DNA from: Marinilabiliaceae bacterium
GTDB taxonomy: Bacteria > Bacteroidota > Bacteroidia > Bacteroidales > Marinilabiliaceae
NCBI GenBank assembly: GCA_021443545.1
Contig: JABUTU010000022.1
Location: 1-64,000, forward strand
Direction: 5' to 3'
Length of the DNA: 64,000 bases
In this document: in pieces, positions 18,619 through 27,287 of the stretch
Numbering within the stretch: position 1 is the first letter of the stretch
Layout of the letters: the number at the start of each line of letters is the position of its first letter
Notes under the pieces: generated by a model
Told to the model about the DNA's origin: nothing
Databases searched by the model: none
What the model saw: the letters and a program-made list of their open reading frames with translations, nothing else
Made by a program: the position numbers and the translations under genes

Positions 18619-20019
18619 TTATCTGGTGTAGACAGGAATCTGAGCGCCAAAGTCCTTGACTTTGCCGAAGAGATCCTTTGCCTTCTCCCATGGGTACTTA
18701 TTGCCATACATCGAAGGACGTATTGTCTCTGTACCCTGCTGGTTGAGACCAAAAGCGCGGTTAAGCTGGTTAGCTGCCGAGTTACCATCGTAGCTTGACG
18801 AACTTACTATATTGATACTTAAGAAACCCTTGAGGTAAGCCTGGTCGATGGCATCTGTGAAGGCCTTATTCTCGGGCATCTCAACGTTGTTCTCGTACTT
18901 AGGACCGATTGTAGCCTCGTCGCACTCCTCAATACGTGACGCTGGGACATTGATTGGAGAACCTACGCCATTGGAAATCTCAAGGTCGTAGTGGTTAGCA
19001 AAGAAGTAGTTATCCCATAGGTTAGACTGCTTGAGAGCCTCGAGCTTCTTGTCCGACTCATATGTGGCACGCTCAACGCCACAACGCGAGTTGCAACCGA
19101 AGATGTTGTTATGAACATCGATTGTACGAATGCCATTGCGGAAACGGAAACCCTGACCCATATCCGACAGCTCCTTGGTACGTGTCCATGTGAAGAGAAC
19201 GGTATTGTGGTGGAAATCGAGAGAAATCTTATCTGCCTTTATTGAGTTACCCTGCACCTGGCAAGCTGCGTAGCGACAAGCGATGAACACATTGTTGGAA
19301 ATTTCGATATGACCCTCATATATCATACCCTGAATACCGAAGTTACGGCAGTTGACGAAGACGCAGTTCTGAATCTTCATATTACCCTCAACATCGATAT
19401 GGAGAGCGTATGTATCGGACTGAGTAAAGCCAACAGCCTTAGTAGCTGGAGAGGCCCCTGTCTCGAGGATACGACCTGTCAGGACACCATCGTTAGGAGT
19501 ACCTGTACGCGAATCCTTAGGGTCTGCCACGCAATATTTTGAAACCTCACCATAGTCGAATGTGAAACCATCAACGACAACCTCACCTAAAGGCCCCTTA
19601 TAGCCGTTAGGACGACGTGACGTTATATGAAGAAGGGCGCCCTTGATAGTCTTTGCACTCACCTCACCCGGCTGAATCTTTGTCACATGCTTGATGACGT
19701 CACGCTCAGAGAAATCCGACGAATAGCCACCATAGAACTTCAGATACTTACCATTGTTGGTACCATTACCGAATATACCCACCGTCACATAACCACGATC
19801 CATATTACCGAGGTAGTTACCCTCAGCGACGAGGATTGTAGATCCATCTTCTGCAGCGTCAATAGCCTTCTGAAGGTCCTTCATTGGAGTCTGAGCAGAG
19901 AGACCATTGGCACGAGCCGTACCAGTTGAACTCACATAGTAAGTTTGCTGCGCAAAGGCAGATGAGAAAACACCCATAATGGCTAAAATAGCGCCACAAA
20001 TGAATTGTCTTTTGTTCAT
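18619..20019 (-). CDS. secreted right-handed beta-helix protein
   Basis: Residues 1-23 form a signal peptide (..GVFSSAFAQ). The mature protein starts with the YYVSSTGTA.A.GLS..TPMKDLQKAID signature (DUF1565-type start of surface beta-helix proteins). It continues with repeated short strands and N-rich turns (IQNCVFVNCRNFGI, ISNNVFIACRYAAC, DFHHNTVLF, VHNNIFGCNSRCGV), typical of pectate-lyase-like right-handed helices. Such folds bind or cleave polysaccharides, but I see no catalytic motif to name an activity. There is no T9SS sorting domain. A promoter and a palindrome lie directly upstream. Confidence 0.72.
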   Translation of the reverse strand: MNKRQFICGAILAIMGVFSSAFAQQTYYVSSTGTARANGLSAQTPMKDLQKAIDAAEDGSTILVAEGNYLGNMDRGYVTVGIFGNGTNNGKYLKFYGGYSSDFSERDVIKHVTKIQPGEVSAKTIKGALLHITSRRPNGYKGPLGEVVVDGFTFDYGEVSKYCVADPKDSRTGTPNDGVLTGRILETGASPATKAVGFTQSDTYALHIDVEGNMKIQNCVFVNCRNFGIQGMIYEGHIEISNNVFIACRYAACQVQGNSIKADKISLDFHHNTVLFTWTRTKELSDMGQGFRFRNGIRTIDVHNNIFGCNSRCGVERATYESDKKLEALKQSNLWDNYFFANHYDLEISNGVGSPINVPASRIEECDEATIGPKYENNVEMPENKAFTDAIDQAYLKGFLSINIVSSSSYDGNSAANQLNRAFGLNQQGTETIRPSMYGNKYPWEKAKDLFGKVKDFGAQIPVYTR

Positions 20020-20058
20020 TTTGTTATTGTTTAAAAGTTACTTCTTATAATCTACTTG

Positions 20059-20089
20059 CAAAGGTAGATTCAGATGCCTTGCACGTCAA
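20059..20089 (-). promoter_or_regulatory. promoter of the beta-helix gene
   Basis: On the minus strand TTG (plus 20087-20089), 20 nt, then TACCTTTG (plus 20059-20066). Leader of about 35-40 nt to the ATG at 20019. Confidence 0.6.
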
Positions 20090-20107
20090 TACGTAAATAT
20101 ACGTATT
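20088..20107. promoter_or_regulatory. 20-bp palindrome, candidate operator
   Basis: AATACGTA - 4 nt - TACGTATT, a perfect 8+8 inverted repeat, touching the -33 element of the beta-helix promoter from upstream. It lies between that promoter and the end of the NarL-type regulator gene, so it is a plausible binding site for a dimeric activator. Confidence 0.5.
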
Positions 20108-20132
20108 TTATGCGACAAAAAGTGGAGTCATA

Positions 20133-20765
20133 TTACAAATGAATGATTCCACGTCGCAGTGCGAAGCGCATGAGACTCATACTGCTGTCGATTCCAAGTT
20201 TCCGGAAGATATTGGTCTTATGCGTATCGACGGTACGTATTGAGATGCAAAGTTTATCAGCTATATCGCGCGCATGCATTCCGTCGCAGCACAGACGTAT
20301 GATATCCTGCTCTCGCTCGCTCAGTTCGACACGTAGTTCCGACGCATTGCAGACATCGCGTATGAGACGCGCTATATCCTTGGCGAAATATGTACCTCCC
20401 TCTACGATAGTATTAATAGCCTCTATAATCTCCTCCGTTGGTGAGTTCTTGCTGACGAAGCCATCGACACCTATCTCGGTCAGTTCGAGGATGACACTCT
20501 CGGCTGTCTCTGCCGAGAGCATCAGAATGAGCATATCGGGATGTTCAGCTCTGAGACGACGAGCAATCTCGACGCCACTGAGATCAGGCAATATGATATC
20601 TAACAGAGCCATTGTTGGCTCGTTGGGCAGACTTTGGAGAGCTTCAAAGAACTCCTTTCCTGAAGCAGCCTGCGCAACGACATTTATTCCTTTGGCATTC
20701 CCCAACGCCATGGTCGTCCCCATCCTGAACAAATCGTGGTCATCGACAAGTATAATATCTATCAT
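20133..20765 (-). CDS. NarL/LuxR-type response regulator
   Basis: Residues 1-120 are a receiver domain with the acidic pair D8/D9 and the phosphoacceptor D56 (MALLDIILPD). The C-terminus is a LuxR-type helix-turn-helix (LSEREQDIIRLCCDGMHARD..KLCISIRTVDTHKTNI). It is a DNA-binding regulator most likely phosphorylated by the kinase at 20825-22834, whose gene ends 59 bp upstream in the same operon. The target promoters are not known; the palindrome upstream of the neighbouring secreted protein gene is a candidate. Confidence 0.93.
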   Translation of the reverse strand: MIDIILVDDHDLFRMGTTMALGNAKGINVVAQAASGKEFFEALQSLPNEPTMALLDIILPDLSGVEIARRLRAEHPDMLILMLSAETAESVILELTEIGVDGFVSKNSPTEEIIEAINTIVEGGTYFAKDIARLIRDVCNASELRVELSEREQDIIRLCCDGMHARDIADKLCISIRTVDTHKTNIFRKLGIDSSMSLMRFALRRGIIHL

Positions 20766-20824
20766 ATTACGTAGAATTTATTAATCTAACTAACCGACAA
20801 AAACCATACCAACTAACGGGGATA

Positions 20825-22834
20825 TCATGCTTTAGGCAAGATAAGGCGGAATGTCGCACCTCTACCCTCCTCGCTATCAATCTCTATCTCGCCACTATTG
20901 GCACGAGCCATATCGAGACAGACAGCAAGTCCCAGTCCGCTTCCCTGCTCACCGCCAGTACCATTTGTACTACGCACATGACCATCCGAGAGGATACTCC
21001 GAACCTTCTCCTGTGGCATTCCGACACCCTGGTCAGCAATTGTCAGGGCCACCTTCCCCTCTCTCTCCGAGAAGTCGAAAGATATAGTCCCATCGGTGTA
21101 CGAAAATTTGATTGCATTAGATACGATATTACGCACTATTGTTGAGACCATATTATTATCGGCAAAGACCATTATACCCTTTTTGTCGGAGACCTGGAAT
21201 GAGATATTCTTAGCACTTGCCTGCAACGCGAGCAACTCAGTTATGTCGGTCACGATACCGTATATATCGATTTTGGATGGTTCAAACTGCATACGTCCCA
21301 TCTGCAGGCGCGTCCAGTTAAGAAGGTTATTAAGCAAATCGACCTGTACTTCAGCCGATTTATGCAAATCAGCATAAGTCTTACGAAGCATGTCAGTCGA
21401 GAAAGAGCTGCCATTGGTTGATAGCAGATGAAGTGCATTACGCATAGCAATGGCAGGGTTCTTCAGGTCGTGAGAGATGACAGAGAATAGTTTATCCTTC
21501 ATATCGTTCATCTCCTTCAGTTCCTTATTGCGAGCACGTTGTATTCGCAGAGTCTGCAGGAACTGGAGAATTACGATGATAAGCATAAAGGCTATGACAC
21601 TCACGACGGTTATTATCTGTCGGTTATAACGCTCTTTACGCTCCTTCTCTGCAGCCAAAATGCTCAATTCGCGTTCGCCTTTGACACGTTCGTAGTTGAC
21701 ACGTGTATTGAGAAAACTATTGTTTTGTCGTTCATTCTGCACTCTTGCCGAGAAGGCACGAGCCTGCGTCAGGTAATCGAGAGAGCGATAGTAGTTTTGT
21801 TTCTTCTTTTCGTACTCAGAGAGGAAGAGACATGCCGACTCAGCCTGCTCTGGGGCGTCAATCTCGACAGCGACCTTATATGCATCTTCGAGGAGTTGTT
21901 TTGAGCGAGAATCATTACCCATCAACATCTCGACACGACCAAGCGAGAGACAAGAGACAAGCCAATGCCAACGGTCTTGATGGTTATAGAGTAAATCATA
22001 ACTTTTCTCGTATGAGACGCGAGCTGAATCGAGCATCTGACGTTTCTCAAAAATCTCACCTATCGCATTGTAACACAACGAAATACCCACAACAGAATTG
22101 GCAAGACGATTGTGCTCCATCGATTCGCAATAGTATATATAAGCCGAGTCGTATTCCTGTTGATAATTGAATATAGAACCTATATTAGCATAGTTGATAG
22201 CCATTCCGAGGTCACTCTCAAGAGCCTTTTCCACGCCGAGAGCGAGAGCAAAATAGGACTTTGCCTCATCGAAATAGTGAAGAGTCAAATCGATATTACC
22301 AATACCATTATAAGCTATTGTTCTATTCTTGCGAGCCGTATAACTATTCTTATCTGAGAACTCATCGCATAGTTGCAGGGCGCGGTAATGATATTCCGTT
22401 GCATCTCCCATAGCGCCCACCCTTCGGAAGTTCGTTGCCAAGTCGTTGAGAGCTCTGGTCATCTCAATGGTATCGTGTATATCCTGAGCCAAATGGTAGG
22501 TAGTATGACTCTGCTTAATGGCCTCAGTGAAACGTGATGAGTGTCGCATATTGGAGGCGAGGATACGTGATGCGACAATCTGCCGTAGAGAGATGGTCGA
22601 CATGGTATCGGTGAGAGTCTCCATAAGTTCGAGGTGCGATGCTTTGGAGAACTGCGACTCCACCTCGTCACGCTCCTCCTCAGAACACGCACGATATGTC
22701 GTCTCTTCCTGACAGGCGTTTATTAGGAGCAAAAGAGCAGATGTGCAAAGAGCCATAAGACCCTTCGAGAACCGACTGTCGTTATGTCTGGTAATAGTAC
22801 ACATAGAACTCCTCTCAATCGTTATTAGAGCCAC
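20825..22834 (-). CDS. TPR sensor histidine kinase, lipoprotein-like N-terminus
   Basis: A signal sequence with a lipobox-like end (LLLLINAC, Cys at residue 41) precedes TPR repeats over residues about 85-360. A transmembrane helix lies at about 407-427, followed by a HisKA domain with H455 (SVISHDLKNP) and an HATPase domain with N (IVSNAIKFSY), DQGVGM and GSGLGLAV boxes. This is the TPR-kinase class common in Bacteroidota, where periplasmic TPRs sense a protein or peptide. Whether the Cys is lipidated is uncertain since a second membrane anchor follows. A start at the in-frame ATG at 22804 is also possible. The gene lies 29 bp after the MCP gene and before the regulator. Confidence 0.9.
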   Translation of the reverse strand: MALITIERSSMCTITRHNDSRFSKGLMALCTSALLLLINACQEETTYRACSEEERDEVESQFSKASHLELMETLTDTMSTISLRQIVASRILASNMRHSSRFTEAIKQSHTTYHLAQDIHDTIEMTRALNDLATNFRRVGAMGDATEYHYRALQLCDEFSDKNSYTARKNRTIAYNGIGNIDLTLHYFDEAKSYFALALGVEKALESDLGMAINYANIGSIFNYQQEYDSAYIYYCESMEHNRLANSVVGISLCYNAIGEIFEKRQMLDSARVSYEKSYDLLYNHQDRWHWLVSCLSLGRVEMLMGNDSRSKQLLEDAYKVAVEIDAPEQAESACLFLSEYEKKKQNYYRSLDYLTQARAFSARVQNERQNNSFLNTRVNYERVKGERELSILAAEKERKERYNRQIITVVSVIAFMLIIVILQFLQTLRIQRARNKELKEMNDMKDKLFSVISHDLKNPAIAMRNALHLLSTNGSSFSTDMLRKTYADLHKSAEVQVDLLNNLLNWTRLQMGRMQFEPSKIDIYGIVTDITELLALQASAKNISFQVSDKKGIMVFADNNMVSTIVRNIVSNAIKFSYTDGTISFDFSEREGKVALTIADQGVGMPQEKVRSILSDGHVRSTNGTGGEQGSGLGLAVCLDMARANSGEIEIDSEEGRGATFRLILPKA

Positions 22835-22863
22835 CTCATATACCTTGTCATTCTTATATTGAA

Positions 22864-24639
22864 TCAGATTTTGAATACGTTGACAGCCTGCGAGATACGC
22901 ATCAGCATATTTCGGAGTTCGTGAGCGTTGTCATCGAGTTCCTCAGCGTCAGCTGCATTCTCCTGAGTTGCTTTATTGAGTTCCAATATAGCAGCATTAA
23001 CCTGCGCCACTCCTGCATTCTGTTCGACACTTGCCACTGTGATATCATTAATCAGCTTCACAATCTGCTGTATCTTAGGCAACAGCTCGTTAAGTCCCTC
23101 AAAAACGCGAGCTGTCTCGACAGTCGATGAGGATGCCGTACTGTTTATCGATTGAGCAGTCGACTGAGTCTGGTCGGCAAGACGTCCGACCTCCTTTGCA
23201 ACGACAGCGAATCCTCTTCCCTGTTCACCTGCTCGAGCCGCCTCTACAGAGGCGTTGAGAGCAAGAATATTCGTCTGAGCAACCAGTTCGTTGATAGCCG
23301 CTATGTCCTCCGCAATGTGGTTGATAGCGTCGTAGCTCTTCTGACTTGCATCGCCAAGAGTCGTGATGAGCGCCGATATGGCCTCCGTCATCTTATTCGT
23401 CTCGACGGAGTTATCTGTATTCTGCTGTATGTTAGCCCCCATCTGCTCCATTGACGATGAAAGCTCCTCAAGAGAGGCAGCCTGACGATTTGCAGAATCC
23501 GATATATTATTGGAGGCTGTTGTAAGATGATTTATGGAGCTTACAACAGTCTCGTTGAGTGTCACGATAGGCTTTATTACCTCAGTTATCCCCTCTTGCA
23601 TATCCCTGACACTCTCAGCGAGAGAGACGATCTCGCGCCCCGAGACGACATGACTGACATTCGTGCGCAGGTCGCCAGTTGCGATGACCGCCACCTCACT
23701 GGTCAGGCTGACAAGAGGACGGAAGACGAAACGCGACATCAGGTAGATGACAAAGGCAAAAATAAGGAGAAGAACTACGCCTATGCCCATGAACATACCA
23801 CGAGCGTTTTCGACAGGCTCACGCACGATGGCATCATCCACACAGAGGAGCATAGCGCCACTTGGCTTATTCTCGTAGGAGAAGAAAGGTATCACTGAAG
23901 CGTAATAATTCTTTCCTGAAGTTTCGTAAGTTCCAGTCCAGACCGAATTGGCATCGTTGCAAGCCATACGAATGTCCTGCGAGAGTTCTGCGCTTACGAC
24001 AGCCGAATCAGTGGTAGTGACGAACTTATTGTTATCAAAAGTGATGAAGTCAATCTGCTGCTGAATCTTAAGGGCATTGAGATAGCCCTTATTGTCAGAG
24101 ACATACCCGACAAACGAGATGACAGCTATGTCTGCTCCATTAAACTGAACAAGTTCTGATGTGTGTAGACAGCTGGCGGACTTCAACAGGGGGTCATATC
24201 CCGTTGCAGAGCCATGAATCTTAACATACCTGACGAGTTTCTGGAGCTCCTCCATATTAGGATTCTTGAAATCACTGACCAGAATCTCACCATCCATAGT
24301 GAGAAGGAAATAACCACGCATATCAAAGCCGTCGCGGTCGTTATCCATATGAAACTTCATGAATGGGTCGCGATTCTCAATGCACTGTCGGAATATTGTG
24401 GAATTCTTCATGTGCACACAAGCCTTGCGCTGCTTGCTGGTTATCGTCGCAAGAGTTGTATCTATCGCCTCATACTTTTTATGAGCCAACTCAGTGGCAT
24501 AATCCTGCAGATAGAGGCGCACCATACGTGAGACGAGTACATCCGATATTAGGACATAGGCCACAACGACGGCAAATGGAATGAAGATAAGATACTTCAA
24601 ACTATACCGCCTAAGAAAATTCATATTCATACCAAACAC
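22864..24639 (-). CDS. methyl-accepting chemotaxis-type receptor (MCP)
   Basis: Domain order: transmembrane helix at about residues 15-37, an extracytoplasmic Cache-like sensor (about 40-275), a second helix near 290-308, HAMP, then a long coiled signalling domain. The conserved hairpin tip is intact (NASVEAARAGEQGRGFAVVA). Canonical partners are CheA and CheW, but none is in the window. Instead the next genes are a TPR histidine kinase and a NarL-type regulator. Most gut Bacteroidales lack flagellar chemotaxis, so this receptor may signal differently. The start codon used is the first of three close ATGs. A consensus promoter lies just upstream. Confidence 0.92.
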   Translation of the reverse strand: MFGMNMNFLRRYSLKYLIFIPFAVVVAYVLISDVLVSRMVRLYLQDYATELAHKKYEAIDTTLATITSKQRKACVHMKNSTIFRQCIENRDPFMKFHMDNDRDGFDMRGYFLLTMDGEILVSDFKNPNMEELQKLVRYVKIHGSATGYDPLLKSASCLHTSELVQFNGADIAVISFVGYVSDNKGYLNALKIQQQIDFITFDNNKFVTTTDSAVVSAELSQDIRMACNDANSVWTGTYETSGKNYYASVIPFFSYENKPSGAMLLCVDDAIVREPVENARGMFMGIGVVLLLIFAFVIYLMSRFVFRPLVSLTSEVAVIATGDLRTNVSHVVSGREIVSLAESVRDMQEGITEVIKPIVTLNETVVSSINHLTTASNNISDSANRQAASLEELSSSMEQMGANIQQNTDNSVETNKMTEAISALITTLGDASQKSYDAINHIAEDIAAINELVAQTNILALNASVEAARAGEQGRGFAVVAKEVGRLADQTQSTAQSINSTASSSTVETARVFEGLNELLPKIQQIVKLINDITVASVEQNAGVAQVNAAILELNKATQENAADAEELDDNAHELRNMLMRISQAVNVFKI

Positions 24640-24667
24640 ATTTGCTACTACGAATTGTTTATATCGC

Positions 24668-24699
24668 CAAAGGTAAAAAGAACAATAAAAACAGACAAA
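24668..24699 (-). promoter_or_regulatory. promoter of the MCP-kinase-regulator operon
   Basis: Minus strand: TTTG (plus 24696-24699), 20 nt, TACCTTTG (plus 24668-24675), a full consensus match. The transcript would start near 24662, giving a leader of about 20-25 nt. Confidence 0.65.
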
Positions 24700-24762
24700 A
24701 AATTAACACTCAAATTTCGTTACTTTTTGACAGACAATTTATCGTGATGGTGGAAAAGATAG

Positions 24763-24770
24763 TATCTTTG
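24763..24770 (+). promoter_or_regulatory. -7 box directly before the PafA-like gene
   Basis: TATCTTTG followed by only five C residues before the ATG at 24776. If used, transcription starts at or next to the start codon, giving a leaderless mRNA. The -33 element is poor (TTTA at 24738-24741). Confidence 0.5.
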
Positions 24771-24775
24771 CCCCC

Positions 24776-26410
24776 ATGATTAAGAACATAACCACCACTC
24801 TTCTTCTGCTGTCAATCAACATTTTTTCTTTCGGACAGCATCTGACTCAGACGGGAGAGGTTGCTCCAGAGCATCCACGTCTCGTCTTGATGATAATCCT
24901 CGACAACGTCACGAATCAGCAACTGCAGCTTGTTCGCAACCGCCTCTCCTCAGATGGCTTCAACCGCATTATGGGTATGGGCACACAGGTGGTAGATGCA
25001 TACTACGATGCCGGAGGCAACTACACAGGAAAGAACTTAGCTTCACTCTATACGGGAGCCCCTGCTGCAACACATGGCATAGTAGGAGAACAATGGATTG
25101 ACAATTTCAGCAATAGAAGAATGCACGCAATTTACGGAGATGCCTACACGATGCCCAGTGGAAAACTCGACACTGCTGCTGTCTGTGGCAACAGTCAGTT
25201 GCTATGCTCGACCATCGGCAATGAGATACGTAAAATGTATAATCAGAAATCCAAGATATTTACTGTTGGGCTTCATCCCGACAATCTCATGTGGTGTTCC
25301 GGAACCCGAGTCTCAGAGCCCGTGATATGCTTTAACACCAAAACTGGCGAGATGGAACCTCAAAACATCAGCAACGACAGTACGTTGCAATGGATAAGGG
25401 ATTTCAACAGCAAGAGGATGCAGGATATCTATCTCGATAAGATATGGGCTCCCACACACGACATCCTGACATATCATGCATCAAAATATTTTCCTGACGC
25501 CGACAAAAAAGCCTTCTACCATTCGATGCGTCCGACCGTTAGTGCTGGTTCCGACAAATATGCACATCTTGCTGGCTCCCCATACGGCAATATCTTAGTG
25601 CGAGATTTTGCTACGGCATTAATGCTCATGGAGGATTTGGGAAAGGATGAGATACCCGATATGCTCACATTAGAGTTTAGCACCACGCCGAGTGTCGCCC
25701 CTAAGCAGCAACCCCTCGACGCTGAGAGCGAAGACCTGCTTATCCAACTGGATCTCAGCATCGCTTCGCTCCTCAAAGTAATCGACCAAAATATCGGAAT
25801 GCATAATACACTGGTTGTCGTGACGGCTGCATCCGGAGGCCATGACCTGCAGAGCACAACGAGCGAGCATTGGGCCAACATGGGAGTCGTTTCGATGCGA
25901 CGTGCCTCCGCACTGCTCAACCTCTACCTCATTGCCCTATACGGTCAGGCGCCCTACATACGCAATTACGCCCCAGGCGCCATCTACATCGACCGCAAGG
26001 TAGCTGAGGAGAGACATGTTAGTTTCGACAGTCTGCTGACACTCTCTGCCGACTTCCTGGCTCAGGTCAAGGGTATCGAGAGAGCCATTGCCGGCAAAGA
26101 CCTCGAGAAAATCAACAACGAGCAACCAATTGTCAATATGCTTCGACGCAACTACCACCCGAAACGCTCTGGAGATATCCTCATATATCTGCAACCCGGA
26201 TGGGCAGAAGAGCTTGACGATGGTTCACAAATGCAACAGATATGGGCGCAGGAGCAGGTGCCTCTCTGCTTCTACGGATGGCGCATACCCCATAAAATAC
26301 TCTATGAGCCTCATCCCATGACAGACGTAGCTCCTACACTTTCGACTTTCATAGGTGTTAGCAAGCCCAACGCCTGCAGTGGCACAGCATTACCCATTGT
26401 CGATAAATAA
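24776..26410 (+). CDS. PafA-like alkaline phosphatase superfamily protein, probably catalytically inactive
   Basis: A signal peptide (about residues 1-20) is followed by an alkaline phosphatase-superfamily fold close to PafA, e.g. LASLYTGAPAATHGIVG and, near the end, VPLCFYGW and TDVAPTLSTFIGVSKPNAC. By my recalled alignment to PafA, the first metal aspartate (D43) and the nucleophile threonine (T84) remain. The phosphate-binding KDR is replaced by HPD (167-169), the metal motif STDYVGH by STTPSVA (302-308), TADHG by TAASG (350-354), and the last metal histidine region HG(S/T)PY is absent. The fold is kept, so a binding or regulatory role is more likely than hydrolysis. thiD follows 19 bp downstream. 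Confidence 0.75.
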   Translation: MIKNITTTLLLLSINIFSFGQHLTQTGEVAPEHPRLVLMIILDNVTNQQLQLVRNRLSSDGFNRIMGMGTQVVDAYYDAGGNYTGKNLASLYTGAPAATHGIVGEQWIDNFSNRRMHAIYGDAYTMPSGKLDTAAVCGNSQLLCSTIGNEIRKMYNQKSKIFTVGLHPDNLMWCSGTRVSEPVICFNTKTGEMEPQNISNDSTLQWIRDFNSKRMQDIYLDKIWAPTHDILTYHASKYFPDADKKAFYHSMRPTVSAGSDKYAHLAGSPYGNILVRDFATALMLMEDLGKDEIPDMLTLEFSTTPSVAPKQQPLDAESEDLLIQLDLSIASLLKVIDQNIGMHNTLVVVTAASGGHDLQSTTSEHWANMGVVSMRRASALLNLYLIALYGQAPYIRNYAPGAIYIDRKVAEERHVSFDSLLTLSADFLAQVKGIERAIAGKDLEKINNEQPIVNMLRRNYHPKRSGDILIYLQPGWAEELDDGSQMQQIWAQEQVPLCFYGWRIPHKILYEPHPMTDVAPTLSTFIGVSKPNACSGTALPIVDK

Positions 26411-26429
26411 CGATATAGCAACTACTACG

Positions 26430-27275
26430 GTGAAACACTACACGAGAATCCTGACAATAGCTGGGAGCGACCCCTCAGGTGGTGCTGGCATACAAGCCGA
26501 CATCAAGACCATCTCAGCACTCAAGTGTTATGCAGCCTCAGCTATAACAGCATTAACCATACAAAACACCAAGGGTGTCACAGCAGTGGAACCCGTCGGA
26601 GCTGAGGTCTTAGAGGGCCAGATAAGAGCCGTCCTCGACGACATAGGAGCCGATGTCATCAAGATAGGTATGCTGTGCAACACAGAGCAGGTGCGTACTG
26701 TCGCACGACTAATCAGGGAATACGGCATTCAGAATGTCGTTCTCGACCCAGTTCTTGCCAGCACATCGGGCGCTACATTTCTCATCGAAAGCGCTCGTGG
26801 AGTCCTACTGAACGAGTTGATGCCTCTATGCCGCATTGTGACTCCAAACATTCCAGAGATGAGAGCTCTATTAGGAAACAACGAGAACGTATCGACAGAG
26901 GAGGATATGAAGCGAGCAACACGAGAACTCTCAACTCTCATCGGTGGCAAGAGCGTACTGCTAAAGGGCGGTCACAACAGCGACTCCATAAAGAACGGAG
27001 AGGTCTTTGACATCCTGTTTGACAGCGAAGTGGGTGAAGGCACGCACACCATATACCGCACGAAACACATCAAGACAAAGAATACACACGGGACGGGCTG
27101 CACCCTCTCGTCTGCCATAGCATCCTACATGGGGACTATGCACAGAGCGTCGCTCGCAAGCATCACAGCGAAGGCTAAACGGTACATCTCAGGTGCTATG
27201 GGGTCTGCCACATCCTACAAAATAGGAGGAGGCAAAGGACCTGTCGATTTTTTTTGGGATATATGGTGGAGATAA
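26430..27275 (+). CDS. thiD: hydroxymethylpyrimidine/phosphomethylpyrimidine kinase
   Basis: ThiD phosphorylates HMP and HMP-P in thiamine synthesis or salvage. The N-terminus (ILTIAGSDPSGGAGIQADIK) and the C-terminal anion-hole motif (THGTGCTLSSAIAS) are the ribokinase-family signatures. I chose GTG at 26430 because it puts the start at the usual place (VKHYTRILTIAGSD). The alternative ATG at 26355 would overlap the phosphatase gene by 56 bp and add 25 residues with no family match. Length is then 281 residues. It lies between the phosphatase-like gene and a GNAT-like gene in one run. Confidence 0.92.
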   Translation: MKHYTRILTIAGSDPSGGAGIQADIKTISALKCYAASAITALTIQNTKGVTAVEPVGAEVLEGQIRAVLDDIGADVIKIGMLCNTEQVRTVARLIREYGIQNVVLDPVLASTSGATFLIESARGVLLNELMPLCRIVTPNIPEMRALLGNNENVSTEEDMKRATRELSTLIGGKSVLLKGGHNSDSIKNGEVFDILFDSEVGEGTHTIYRTKHIKTKNTHGTGCTLSSAIASYMGTMHRASLASITAKAKRYISGAMGSATSYKIGGGKGPVDFFWDIWWR

Positions 27276-27287
27276 AAAGAGACAGAA

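Noticed and set aside
20143..20784. Long plus-strand frame opposite the response regulator gene
   Set aside because: Mirror frame of the regulator, low-complexity serine/arginine composition, no signals.
26355..26429. Upstream ATG for thiD
   Set aside because: Would overlap the phosphatase gene and add 25 residues not found in ThiD; GTG 26430 fits the family start.
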